Source of the DNA: Bacillota bacterium
GTDB lineage: Bacteria > Bacillota > Clostridia > Christensenellales > UMGS416
DNA: 17,542 nucleotides
Reading direction: 5' to 3'
NCBI GenBank assembly: GCA_023409755.1
Contig: JAEYRA010000126.1
Span: 1 to 17,542 of the forward strand
How positions within the stretch are numbered: the stretch's first letter is position 1; every line of letters begins with the position of its first letter. Positions 1-5,903 of this stretch are shown piece by piece. The position numbers were made by a program, and so were the translations under genes. Below the pieces are notes generated by a model. That model was given only the letters and a program-made list of their open reading frames with translations, was not told the DNA's origin and ran no database searches.

Positions 1-1030
1 CCAGGTGCTGCTGGAAGCACCGGTCCACCCGGTTCTGGTCGGCGGCATACACATAGGCGGTGCAGTCCACCAGGTCGTACCCGTGGGGGGCAAAGGCTTG
101 AATGGGATCGCGTACGCCGTCCACCTCCAGGGGGAGCAGGTGGTCCGCGCCGCCCCAGTTGGTGATGGCGCTGTTGCAGTACATGAGGATGCTCTCACGG
201 TCCGCCTTGCGAACCGCCGCTGCCATCTTGTTGTAGAAGGGCTGCAGGTAATTCGCCTCGAAGTGCTCCACGATCTTTGCCGGCTCACCAGCCAGAATGG
301 CCGAAAACTCGTCGATGCCGATGTCGCGCAGCACCGGCCCGATGCGGTCGGGGTCGTAGTACATGGCGAAGGTTTCCTCATAGGTGTGCGGGATGCCGGT
401 GACCCGATCCCAATACCCGTTGAGGCTGCGGAGGAAGGCGACAAAATAATCCCGAAACAGAGTGCCGGGGGAGGGCTCGTTGAGGAAGTCGTAGCCCACC
501 ACATTGGGATTGCCGGCAAAACGCTCGGCGATTTTCTGCCAGGTGAAGGCAAGGTGATCCTGCAGGCCCCGGCCATCCCGGGCCGGTTCGTTGTTCCAGA
601 AGGCATCGAGCGCGGAGTGCACCGCAGGGCTGATGTAATAGGCGCTGGACCACGCGCCGTCCACCTTGTGCTCCCCCCGGCTCAGCGTGGCCCAAAGGGG
701 TGCGCCGTCCATGAAGCGGATGGAGTACAGGTCCTGGTGCATGTCGAGGAACACTGAGATGCCGTGTTCCTCAAACTCCCTGAGCTTTTCTTCCACCCGG
801 TCCAGGTAGTCGTCGTCTACCACGCCGCAGACGGGCTCGGCCCCGCTCCAGATGACGCCGAAGCGCACGATGTCGATGCCCATCGCCTCCAGCGCGTCCC
901 AGTCCTCCCGCTGTAAGTCGAACAGGTACCCCATCCGCGGGTCTTTGCATACGATGTTGATGCCGTTGTACACCTTTTCTTTGCCGTTCCTGTCCAGGAA
1001 ACTGCGCCCCTTCACGGTGATGTTCTTCAT
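1..1030 (-). CDS. GH5 glycoside hydrolase, endoglycoceramidase-like (3' part outside window)
   Basis: Only the first 343 residues are present; the gene runs off the left edge. The fold is a family 5 TIM barrel. FLDMHQDLYS at residues 94-103 followed by DGAPLWA at 108-114 is the signature of endoglycoceramidase-like GH5 enzymes. GYDFLNEPS (179-187) carries the acid/base Glu185. The nucleophile Glu would lie beyond the edge. There is no signal peptide, so the enzyme is probably cytosolic and acts on an imported glycoside. The start at 1030 is preferred over an ATG at 1039 because AGAAAGG lies 9 nt upstream of it. The substrate cannot be named: the subfamily includes enzymes for glycolipids and for other beta-glycosides. 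The family is secure, the specificity is not. Confidence 0.88.
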   Translation of the reverse strand, partial: MKNITVKGRSFLDRNGKEKVYNGINIVCKDPRMGYLFDLQREDWDALEAMGIDIVRFGVIWSGAEPVCGVVDDDYLDRVEEKLREFEEHGISVFLDMHQDLYSIRFMDGAPLWATLSRGEHKVDGAWSSAYYISPAVHSALDAFWNNEPARDGRGLQDHLAFTWQKIAERFAGNPNVVGYDFLNEPSPGTLFRDYFVAFLRSLNGYWDRVTGIPHTYEETFAMYYDPDRIGPVLRDIGIDEFSAILAGEPAKIVEHFEANYLQPFYNKMAAAVRKADRESILMYCNSAITNWGGADHLLPLEVDGVRDPIQAFAPHGYDLVDCTAYVYAADQNRVDRCFQQHL

Positions 1031-1064
1031 GTTCCGCATCCTTTCTGTTCCCAGCTGTATGGCA

Positions 1065-1080
1065 GGACCGCGGGCGGTCC
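1065..1080. repeat. Perfect inverted repeat in GH5 leader
   Basis: GGACCGC-GG-GCGGTCC has 7-bp perfect arms around a 2-bp centre, 35 bp before the GH5 start. The short centre suits a protein-binding dyad better than an RNA hairpin. No matching regulator can be named. Confidence 0.4.
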
Positions 1081-1086
1081 AACGTC

Positions 1087-1100
1087 CGTAATCGATTGCA
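1087..1100. promoter_or_regulatory. LacI-family/CRE-like operator candidate upstream of the GH5 gene
   Basis: CGTAATCGATTGCA (minus strand TGCAATCGATTACG) has an 8-bp perfect palindromic core, AATCGATT, and matches the LacI/CcpA-type pattern TGNNANCGNTNNCA except at the last base. It lies 57 bp before the GH5 start. Sugar-responsive LacI repressors or CcpA often control such genes. No LacI gene is in view, so the regulator is unknown. Confidence 0.35.
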
Positions 1101-1243
1101 GAGACAGAGTGCTGTGCGTATGTGGCCGGGCTTTGGCTGAACTCTTTTGGATTGTCCGCTTGGGTGCAGAGGTCGCGGTACCAGGAGTTCGTCTCCCCGG
1201 TACGCCTGTGACGATGGGCTTTCGTTGGGTGTTGTTCGCGCTC

Positions 1244-1249
1244 ATTATA
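1244..1249 (-). promoter_or_regulatory. Possible -10 box for the GH5 gene
   Basis: A perfect TATAAT reads on the minus strand about 214 bp before the GH5 start. No convincing -35 hexamer is present at 16-18 bp spacing. The stretch 1101-1475 between the GH5 and YdeI genes otherwise shows no coding potential, clear terminator or RNA gene. Confidence 0.3.
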
Positions 1250-1475
1250 GCACGGCAAAAGGGAAGGGGGCAGTCCCTCTTTGGGGTAGCACGGGCGGGC
1301 GGGCCGGCGCAGGGCAGCCATCCGAAGCAAACGCATCAGCAGCACGCAACCGGCCGCGTTGGTGGCTGCGGCATTTCGGCTGCTGCGGGTGCTTTGTGGC
1401 AGTGTCCTCAGCCTGTGTGGGGCCTTGGCTGCGTCAGTACCATTCAGGTAGGGTTATAATCCTCAGCGGATGCTA

Positions 1476-2072
1476 TCATTCATCGTGCAGCCCTTTGCCG
1501 ATGAGGATTTGCGGAACACACCGCGCCACCCTCGCTTCCCGTGTTTTGGCTTGCTTGGGTTGGGTGAAATGCAGCAAGTATGCCCGCTGGCGTCCCGGCG
1601 ACAACGCCTCAAAGGCCGTTTTCAGGGCGGGGATCGCATCAAACTTTTCCTGCAGCTCGTCAGGAATGGTGAATTCCGTACTCTTTTGAAAGGGCACGTC
1701 CAACCCAGCCTGTTCAATCGCAATGGCCTCCTCGAGATAGGCTCGCAGAGTAGGTTCCAGCGTGTCAATCTCTTGCACGCTGGAAAACCGCACCTGACGG
1801 CCCGCCTGCACGTTCGTCGTCTGCTGGATCAGGATGCCATTGGCATCCCGCAACAGGGAACCCTTGATAAAGAGGAGCGCGCAATACTCCTTGAAGCCGT
1901 GGATCAACACGACGTTCTTGCCCTGCCAGGTATAGCAGGGCCAGCCCCACTTCCATTCTTCCGTCAGCGGGGTATCGCGGACGATGGCCCTCAGCTTCTC
2001 GTATTCCTGCCGCCACTGCTTGGCTTCGTTGATGAATGCATCCACTTTGGGGTTGGCTCTGTCGCTTGTCAT
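1476..2072 (-). CDS. YdeI/OmpD-associated family protein with DUF1801 domain
   Basis: This 198-residue soluble protein has the two-part layout of clostridial and bacillary YdeI-like proteins. Residues about 10-125 are a DUF1801 fold, with WGWPCYTWQGKNV at 42-54 and CALLFIKGSLL at 64-74. Residues about 137-190 are the YdeI/OmpD-associated helical tail, IPDELQEKFDAIPALKTAFE onward. The biochemical role of the family is not established; some members are linked to envelope stress or peptide tolerance. The start at 2072 has GAGGG 7 nt upstream. An open frame extends 51 codons further upstream, but that part is low-complexity and overlaps the promoter. The gene is divergent from the ars-hgc operon. 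No T-rich terminator is visible after it. Confidence 0.8.
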   Translation of the reverse strand: MTSDRANPKVDAFINEAKQWRQEYEKLRAIVRDTPLTEEWKWGWPCYTWQGKNVVLIHGFKEYCALLFIKGSLLRDANGILIQQTTNVQAGRQVRFSSVQEIDTLEPTLRAYLEEAIAIEQAGLDVPFQKSTEFTIPDELQEKFDAIPALKTAFEALSPGRQRAYLLHFTQPKQAKTREARVARCVPQILIGKGLHDE

Positions 2073-2112
2073 AGGGTATCCCTCGCCTTTGTTCTTTGGC
2101 ATTCTTGGAAAG

Positions 2113-2150
2113 GGGGTACAGCTTCGTGTGTTCCCATCTGCCTGTACCCC
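2113..2150 (-). repeat. 9-bp inverted repeat in the YdeI-gene leader
   Basis: GGGGTACAG (2113-2121) and CTGTACCCC (2142-2150) are perfect complements separated by 20 nt and lie inside the predicted 5' leader. A third copy of the TGTACCCC arm is at 2186-2193, in the promoter. There is no U-tract, so it is not a plain terminator. It may be a leader hairpin or a two-site operator. Confidence 0.45.
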
Positions 2151-2183
2151 AGGGTTTGGTGCGTTGTAGTAGTCCTCGTATTT

Positions 2184-2212
2184 ATTGTACCCCGGGTGGT
2201 ATTTCCTTTCAA
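2184..2212 (-). promoter_or_regulatory. Sigma-A promoter of the YdeI-family gene
   Basis: On the minus strand, TTGAAA (2212-2207), a 17-bp spacer and TACAAT (2189-2184) give a good sigma-A promoter. It predicts a leader of about 105 nt before the start at 2072. Confidence 0.7.
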
Positions 2213-2215
2213 CTG

Positions 2216-2227
2216 AATTGTACAATT
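2216..2227. promoter_or_regulatory. 12-bp perfect palindrome between the divergent promoters
   Basis: AATTGTACAATT is self-complementary over 12 bp and abuts the -35 box of the YdeI-gene promoter. An additional GTAC follows 10 bp later in this AT-rich stretch. It could be a repressor site; no regulator can be assigned. Confidence 0.35.
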
Positions 2228-2254
2228 TTTATTAATGTACGATTTTCTGAGAAG

Positions 2255-2274
2255 ACAAGCATTGTTATGCTTGT
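2255..2274. promoter_or_regulatory. 8-bp inverted repeat upstream of the arsR promoter
   Basis: ACAAGCAT-tgtt-ATGCTTGT is a perfect dyad with 8-bp arms and a 4-nt centre, 10 bp upstream of the arsR -35 box. Its position fits an activator or secondary repressor site, or a block between the divergent units. It lacks a T-tract. Confidence 0.45.
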
Positions 2275-2284
2275 GTTATTCGCA

Positions 2285-2313
2285 TTGACGCTTTCCGATT
2301 TGACGCATACAAT
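2285..2313 (+). promoter_or_regulatory. Sigma-A promoter of the ars-hgcAB operon
   Basis: TTGACG (2285-2290), a 17-bp spacer and TACAAT (2308-2313) make a near-consensus sigma-A promoter. Transcription should begin near 2320, about 28 nt before the arsR start. No other promoter is evident up to hgcB, so it probably drives all five genes. Confidence 0.75.
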
Positions 2314-2316
2314 GAT

Positions 2317-2343
2317 CACATCGAAGTTCATAGATTTGAGGTG
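2317..2343 (+). promoter_or_regulatory. Candidate ArsR operator over the start site and RBS
   Basis: CACATCGAA and TTTGAGGTG form an inverted repeat (7 of 9 positions pair) with a 9-bp spacer, directly after the -10 box. The right arm includes the arsR ribosome binding site GAGGTG. ArsR/SmtB repressors classically bind imperfect dyads overlapping their own promoters. This assignment is by position and symmetry only. Confidence 0.45.
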
Positions 2344-2347
2344 CCAC

Positions 2348-2686
2348 ATGGAAGACTGTTTGGAGCAAATAAAAGTGTTCAGGGCACTGGGTGACCCCAA
2401 ACGAGCCATGATCGTAGACATGCTCTCCTGCGGGGAGTTGTGTGCCTGCAAAATACTAGAGAAGTTTGACATGTCCCAATCCACCCTTTCCCACCACATG
2501 AAGCAACTTTGCGAGTGCGGCATTGTGCGGGGCAGGAATGCGGGAAAGTGGACGTATTATTCACTGGACAACGAAGTCATCGACAAGGCGCAACGGTTCC
2601 TCAGCGCCATCACCACTGAGAAGGATCACTGCATCTGCAAAACGGATGCGGGCTGTTGCGGCGAGGGATGTGAGAAGGATGCGTGA
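2348..2686 (+). CDS. arsR: ArsR-family metalloregulator
   Basis: This 112-residue winged-helix repressor should dissociate from DNA when it binds As(III), Sb(III) or a similar soft metal. ALGDPKRAMIVDML (13-26) is the family N-terminal helix. GELCACKILEKF (29-40) holds the metalloid-binding CxC pair Cys32/Cys34 just before the recognition helix SQSTLSHHMKQL (43-54). GKWTYYSL (66-73) is the wing. The C-terminus is an added Cys-rich tail with Cys95, 97, 103, 104 and 108, including CCGEGC, which could act as an extra metal site. The ATG at 2348 follows GAGGTG (2338-2343). An upstream in-frame extension is rejected because it spans the promoter. The end overlaps acr3 by 8 nt, implying translational coupling. 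Being first, it probably autoregulates the whole operon, including hgcAB. Confidence 0.93.
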   Translation: MEDCLEQIKVFRALGDPKRAMIVDMLSCGELCACKILEKFDMSQSTLSHHMKQLCECGIVRGRNAGKWTYYSLDNEVIDKAQRFLSAITTEKDHCICKTDAGCCGEGCEKDA

Positions 2687-3740
2687 AGAGAATGCTGGTG
2701 GTATCGGCTTCTTTGAGAAATTCCTGACCCTCTGGGTGTTGCTGTGCATGGCGGCAGGCATCCTCATCGGCAAATATATGCCGGGCGTCCCCGCTTTTCT
2801 GGGTCAGTTTGAATACGCACATACTTCCATCCCCATCGCGGTGCTGATCTGGGTGATGATCTATCCCATGATGCTCAAGGTGGACTTTCAATCCATCAAG
2901 AATGTGAGGCGCCATCCCCAGGGGCTGCTCGTGTCCACCGGAACAAGCTGGCTCATCAAACCCTTTTTGATGTTCGGCCTGGCCTCCTTTTTCTTCTATG
3001 TGGTGTTCAAGGCCTTCCTGCCCATAGAGTTGGCGAGGAATTATGTGGCGGGCGCGGTGTTGCTGGGTGCGGCTCCCTGCACGGCCATGGTGTTTGTGTG
3101 GAGCCACCTCACCAAGGGCGACCCCGCCCACACGCTGGTGCAGGTGTCCATCAATGACCTCCTCATCATCATCCTGTTCGCCCCCATTGTGTCCTTCCTG
3201 TTGGGGGTATCGAGCATCCAGGTGCCGTGGGATGTGCTGCTGTTCTCGGTGATGGTGTTTGTCGTCATCCCCTTGGCAGGGGGGGCGCTCACCCGTGCCT
3301 GGATGACCCGGCATAAGGGGGAGGAGTACTTCAACAACCGCCTCATTCCCAGGTTCAACGGGGTAACGACGGTGGGGCTGCTCCTGACGCTGGTCATCAT
3401 CTTTTCCTTCCAGGGGGATGCCATCCTGAGCAACCCGCTGCATGTGCTGATGATTGCCGTACCGCTGGTGCTGCAAAACATCCTGACGGCGCTCTTTGCC
3501 TATTTTCTCTGCATGAAATTGAAGCAGCCGCACAACATTGCGGCCCCGGCCGCGCTCATTGGCGCGTCAGACTTTTTTGAGCTGTCGGTGGCCGTGGCAA
3601 TCACGCTCTTTGGCGCAACCTCACCGGTCGTGCTGGTCACGACGGTCGGCGTGCTGACGGAGGTACCTGTGATGCTCCTGTTGGTGCGGGTCTTGAACAG
3701 AACCAGACACTGGTTCCCGGTGGAAGGAGAGGCGAAATGA
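2679..3740 (+). CDS. acr3: Arsenite efflux permease, Acr3 type
   Basis: This 353-residue integral membrane protein has the usual Acr3 length and about ten hydrophobic segments. It exports As(III), using the proton motive force. LGAAPCTAMVFVWSHLTKGD (129-148) contains the conserved Cys134, and GASDFFELSVAVAITLFG (295-312) contains the conserved Glu301. Both residues are needed for transport in characterised Acr3 proteins. LNRTRHWF near the C-terminus is a cytoplasmic tail. The chosen ATG at 2679 lies inside the arsR stop region (8-nt overlap). GAGGG about 11 nt upstream could serve as RBS, and coupling to arsR may supply most initiation. Longer upstream in-frame codons are shadows of arsR. It is followed by arsC with an ATGA overlap. 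Confidence 0.93.
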   Translation: MREENAGGIGFFEKFLTLWVLLCMAAGILIGKYMPGVPAFLGQFEYAHTSIPIAVLIWVMIYPMMLKVDFQSIKNVRRHPQGLLVSTGTSWLIKPFLMFGLASFFFYVVFKAFLPIELARNYVAGAVLLGAAPCTAMVFVWSHLTKGDPAHTLVQVSINDLLIIILFAPIVSFLLGVSSIQVPWDVLLFSVMVFVVIPLAGGALTRAWMTRHKGEEYFNNRLIPRFNGVTTVGLLLTLVIIFSFQGDAILSNPLHVLMIAVPLVLQNILTALFAYFLCMKLKQPHNIAAPAALIGASDFFELSVAVAITLFGATSPVVLVTTVGVLTEVPVMLLLVRVLNRTRHWFPVEGEAK

Positions 3741-4138
3741 CAAAGGTTGCTTTCCTCTGTGTTCACAACTCCTGCCGCAGCCAGATCGCCGAGGCACTTG
3801 GCAAGCACTTTGCCGGCGACGTGTTTGAGAGCTTTTCGGCAGGCACTGAGACCAAGCCGCAGATCAACCAGGATGCCGTAAGGCTGATGAAGCAGCTCTA
3901 TGGAATCGATATGGAGAAGACGCAGCGGCCCAAGCTGCTGGAGGAGCTCCCTCCCGTTGACGTCGTCGTGACGATGGGGTGCAACGTTGCCTGCCCAACC
4001 CTTCCCTGTAAACACCGGGAAGACTGGGGGCTGGATGACCCGACCGGCACGGGCGACGAGGCATTTGTCGCGGTGATTGCGCAGATTGAGGGAAAGATCA
4101 AGGAGCTCGCGGAGCGGATTGCAAATCAGCTCATCTGA
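3737..4138 (+). CDS. arsC: Arsenate reductase, low-molecular-weight phosphatase type
   Basis: This 133-residue cytosolic enzyme reduces As(V) to As(III), the substrate exported by Acr3. The phosphatase-like P-loop CVHNSCRS (8-15) gives the nucleophile Cys8 and Arg14 in a CX5R arrangement. TMGCNVACPTLPC (79-91) supplies Cys82, Cys86 and Cys91, from which the resolving thiols of the intramolecular disulfide cascade come. DDPTG (100-104) contains the general-acid Asp. The length fits the thioredoxin-coupled ArsC family rather than the glutaredoxin-coupled R773 type. The start overlaps the acr3 stop (ATGA) and has GGAGAGG upstream. The gap to hgcA is 20 nt and is mostly filled by the hgcA ribosome binding site. 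Confidence 0.93.
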   Translation: MTKVAFLCVHNSCRSQIAEALGKHFAGDVFESFSAGTETKPQINQDAVRLMKQLYGIDMEKTQRPKLLEELPPVDVVVTMGCNVACPTLPCKHREDWGLDDPTGTGDEAFVAVIAQIEGKIKELAERIANQLI

Positions 4139-4158
4139 GCATAGTGGGAGGAAATGGA

Positions 4159-5388
4159 ATGGCAGGACAATCGTGTTGCGGGGGAGGGGCCTCCACCGGT
4201 AAGCGGAAGCAGACAAGCTGCTGCGGTGCGGGGCAGAGCGCCGTGGGAAGGCCTAAGTTTCGTACGATAACAAACGAGCGGAGCCGCTGCGGCAGTGCCG
4301 CGCCGGCAACGACTCCTTCGCCAGAAACGTCCTGCGGTTGCGGATGCCCAACGCCCAGACAGGAGAAGTGGATGACCGGGTCTGTCCACACCTCGGTGGC
4401 AGAGGTTCCGCAGGTATCCACAACGCTCTCGTTCTCTGACATATTGGGTTCCTGGAAGTGCCGCTGGTCCATCGGCAGGATGGAGTATGCCATCGAGCCC
4501 GGCCTGTATTGCGTTGGCAACCCCGGTGGGCAATCCCCGGTGCTGGTGACGGCCAACTACAAGATGACCTTCGACCGTCTGCGCATGGAACTGGCTGGCC
4601 TGGACGCATGGATTGTGGTGCTGGACACCGACGGCATCAACGTTTGGTGTGCGGCGGGCAAGGGAACCTTTGGCACCGAGGAACTGGTGTATCGGCTGAA
4701 GGATACCCGGCTTGCGGAGATCGTCACGCACCGCACCCTCATCCTGCCGCAGTTGGGGGCTACGGGTGTCGCCGCCCATGAGGTGGTAAAGCAATCCGGG
4801 TTCCGCGTCGTTTATGGCCCGGTTCGCGCCTGTGACCTCAAGGCGTTCCTGACGGCGGGCAGGAAGGCCACCGACGAGATGCGCACGGTGAAGTTCACGC
4901 TGTGGGATCGATTGGTGCTCACGCCGGTGGAGCTTGTCAACGGGATCAAGCCGATGTTTATCGTGTTTGCCGTGATGTTCCTCCTCAACGCCATTGGCTT
5001 GGGGCACTATGGCTTGGTTGACCTCTATGCGCTCCTGGGGGCAATCTTCGTCGGCGCATTTCTCACCCCGGTGCTGCTTCCCTGGATCCCGGGGCGGGCG
5101 TTCTCCTTCAAAGGCTTTCTGCTGGGGCTCCTCTGGGCCGTCGGCGTGAATCTCCTCAACGGAATCCCCGCAATGCCGTGGTACGGCTGGTGGAAAGCGG
5201 TCGCCTATGTGCTGATTCTACCGGCGCTGTCGGCATTCTGTGCGATGAACTTCACCGGCAGCTCCACCTACACCTCGCTCTCGGGGGTGGATAAGGAAAT
5301 GAAAGTGGCGCTGCCGTCCATGCTGGTCTCCACGGCCATCGGCGTCATCCTGCTGCTGGTCAATGACTTCATCCAGCTGTTTGGCTGA
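4159..5388 (+). CDS. hgcA: Mercury-methylating corrinoid protein HgcA
   Basis: This 409-residue protein is a membrane corrinoid methyltransferase that passes a methyl group from its cobalamin to Hg(II), giving methylmercury. The diagnostic cap-helix motif NVWCAAGKGTFGTEEL (161-176) is intact. Cys164 is the expected cobalt ligand, equivalent to Cys93 of Desulfovibrio ND132 HgcA. SPVLVTANYK, LPQLGATGVAAHEV and GPVRACDL are also family-typical. Five hydrophobic helices follow from about 265 to 409, as in known HgcA. Unusual is a leader of about 70 residues rich in Cys (6, 7, 21, 22, 44, 59, 61, 63), with SCCGGG, SCCGAG and CGCGC motifs. It makes the protein longer than the roughly 340 residues of ND132 HgcA. 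The ATG at 4159 has GGGAGG 7 nt upstream; a GTG at 4144 would lie at the RBS and is rejected. hgcB follows after 14 nt. Confidence 0.95.
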   Translation: MAGQSCCGGGASTGKRKQTSCCGAGQSAVGRPKFRTITNERSRCGSAAPATTPSPETSCGCGCPTPRQEKWMTGSVHTSVAEVPQVSTTLSFSDILGSWKCRWSIGRMEYAIEPGLYCVGNPGGQSPVLVTANYKMTFDRLRMELAGLDAWIVVLDTDGINVWCAAGKGTFGTEELVYRLKDTRLAEIVTHRTLILPQLGATGVAAHEVVKQSGFRVVYGPVRACDLKAFLTAGRKATDEMRTVKFTLWDRLVLTPVELVNGIKPMFIVFAVMFLLNAIGLGHYGLVDLYALLGAIFVGAFLTPVLLPWIPGRAFSFKGFLLGLLWAVGVNLLNGIPAMPWYGWWKAVAYVLILPALSAFCAMNFTGSSTYTSLSGVDKEMKVALPSMLVSTAIGVILLLVNDFIQLFG

Positions 5389-5402
5389 GGGAGGGGAGTG
5401 CA

Positions 5403-5666
5403 ATGACATATCTGAAGAACGTAGCCACATTACGGTATGAGGAAGAGAAATGCACGGGTTGCGGTATGTGCGTGGTCGTCTGCCCGCACAGGGTGTTTGC
5501 GTCACACAATGGCAAGGTGCGAATCACCGACCGTGACCGTTGCATGGAGTGCGGGGCCTGCGCCCAGAACTGCCCCTTTGGCGCCATCGATGTGCAGCAG
5601 GGCGTCGGCTGCGCAGCCGCCATCCTCACGGGGTTGCTGACGGGCAAAGAGCCAAGCTGCGGGTGA
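5403..5666 (+). CDS. hgcB: Ferredoxin-like HgcB, electron donor to HgcA
   Basis: This 87-residue protein has two 4Fe-4S binding motifs: CTGCGMCVVVCP (Cys17, 20, 23, 27) and CMECGACAQNCP (Cys47, 50, 53, 57). The second motif and the following GVGCAAAI, with Cys70, are characteristic of HgcB rather than ordinary ferredoxins. HgcB is required with HgcA for mercury methylation and is thought to return the corrinoid to Co(I) and possibly hand over Hg(II). The C-terminus ends SCG with a single Cys86, where the ND132 protein ends in a Cys pair. The ATG at 5403 has GGGAGGGG 6 nt upstream. It is the last gene of the operon; a hairpin lies about 90 nt downstream. Confidence 0.94.
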   Translation: MTYLKNVATLRYEEEKCTGCGMCVVVCPHRVFASHNGKVRITDRDRCMECGACAQNCPFGAIDVQQGVGCAAAILTGLLTGKEPSCG

Positions 5667-5758
5667 CACAGAACCACGGTGTGCGTGCTCACTTGCGGTG
5701 TGCGTCCATTTCGGCGGCGGTACACGCGGGCGAGAATACCGGGCCCTCATGAAAGGCT

Positions 5759-5791
5759 GAACCACCCTTGCGTACAAAGGTGGTTCTTGTA
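5759..5791 (+). terminator. Hairpin terminator after hgcB
   Basis: GAACCACC (5759-5766) pairs perfectly with GGTGGTTC (5779-5786). An inner TTG/CAA pairing closes a CGTA loop. It is followed by TTGTATT, a modest T-rich tail. The 92 bases between hgcB and the hairpin show no gene. Confidence 0.6.
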
Positions 5792-5846
5792 TTGGTATGA
5801 GGCAACAGGTACCATTCGCTGCTTTTCATGGTGAAGAACCAAACCA

Positions 5847-5874
5847 TTGAAAGATCGGGATGATGGTTTATAAT
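5847..5874 (+). promoter_or_regulatory. Sigma-A promoter of the exonuclease gene
   Basis: TTGAAA (5847-5852), a 16-bp spacer and a perfect TATAAT (5869-5874) predict a start near 5881, about 23 nt before the ATG at 5904. Confidence 0.75.
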
Positions 5875-5903
5875 AAGATATATTCATCATGAGGATCGGT
5901 GCA

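Noticed and set aside
5..757. 250-codon open frame on the plus strand
   Set aside because: It is antisense to the GH5 gene, whose minus-strand frame shows clear catalytic motifs; this frame encodes no recognisable domain and has no RBS.
1455..1460. TATAAT on the plus strand
   Set aside because: There is no -35 box at suitable spacing and it would only drive antisense RNA across the YdeI-family gene.
1470..2216. 248-codon plus-strand frame opposite the YdeI-family gene
   Set aside because: The minus strand encodes recognisable DUF1801 and YdeI domains with an RBS and promoter; the plus frame is low in family features.
2610..3533. 307-codon minus-strand frame opposite acr3
   Set aside because: It is His/Gln-rich with no domain, typical of an antisense shadow of a GC-rich membrane protein gene.
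4144..4158. GTG at 4144 as an alternative hgcA start
   Set aside because: It coincides with the Shine-Dalgarno sequence that serves the ATG at 4159 and has no RBS of its own at good spacing.
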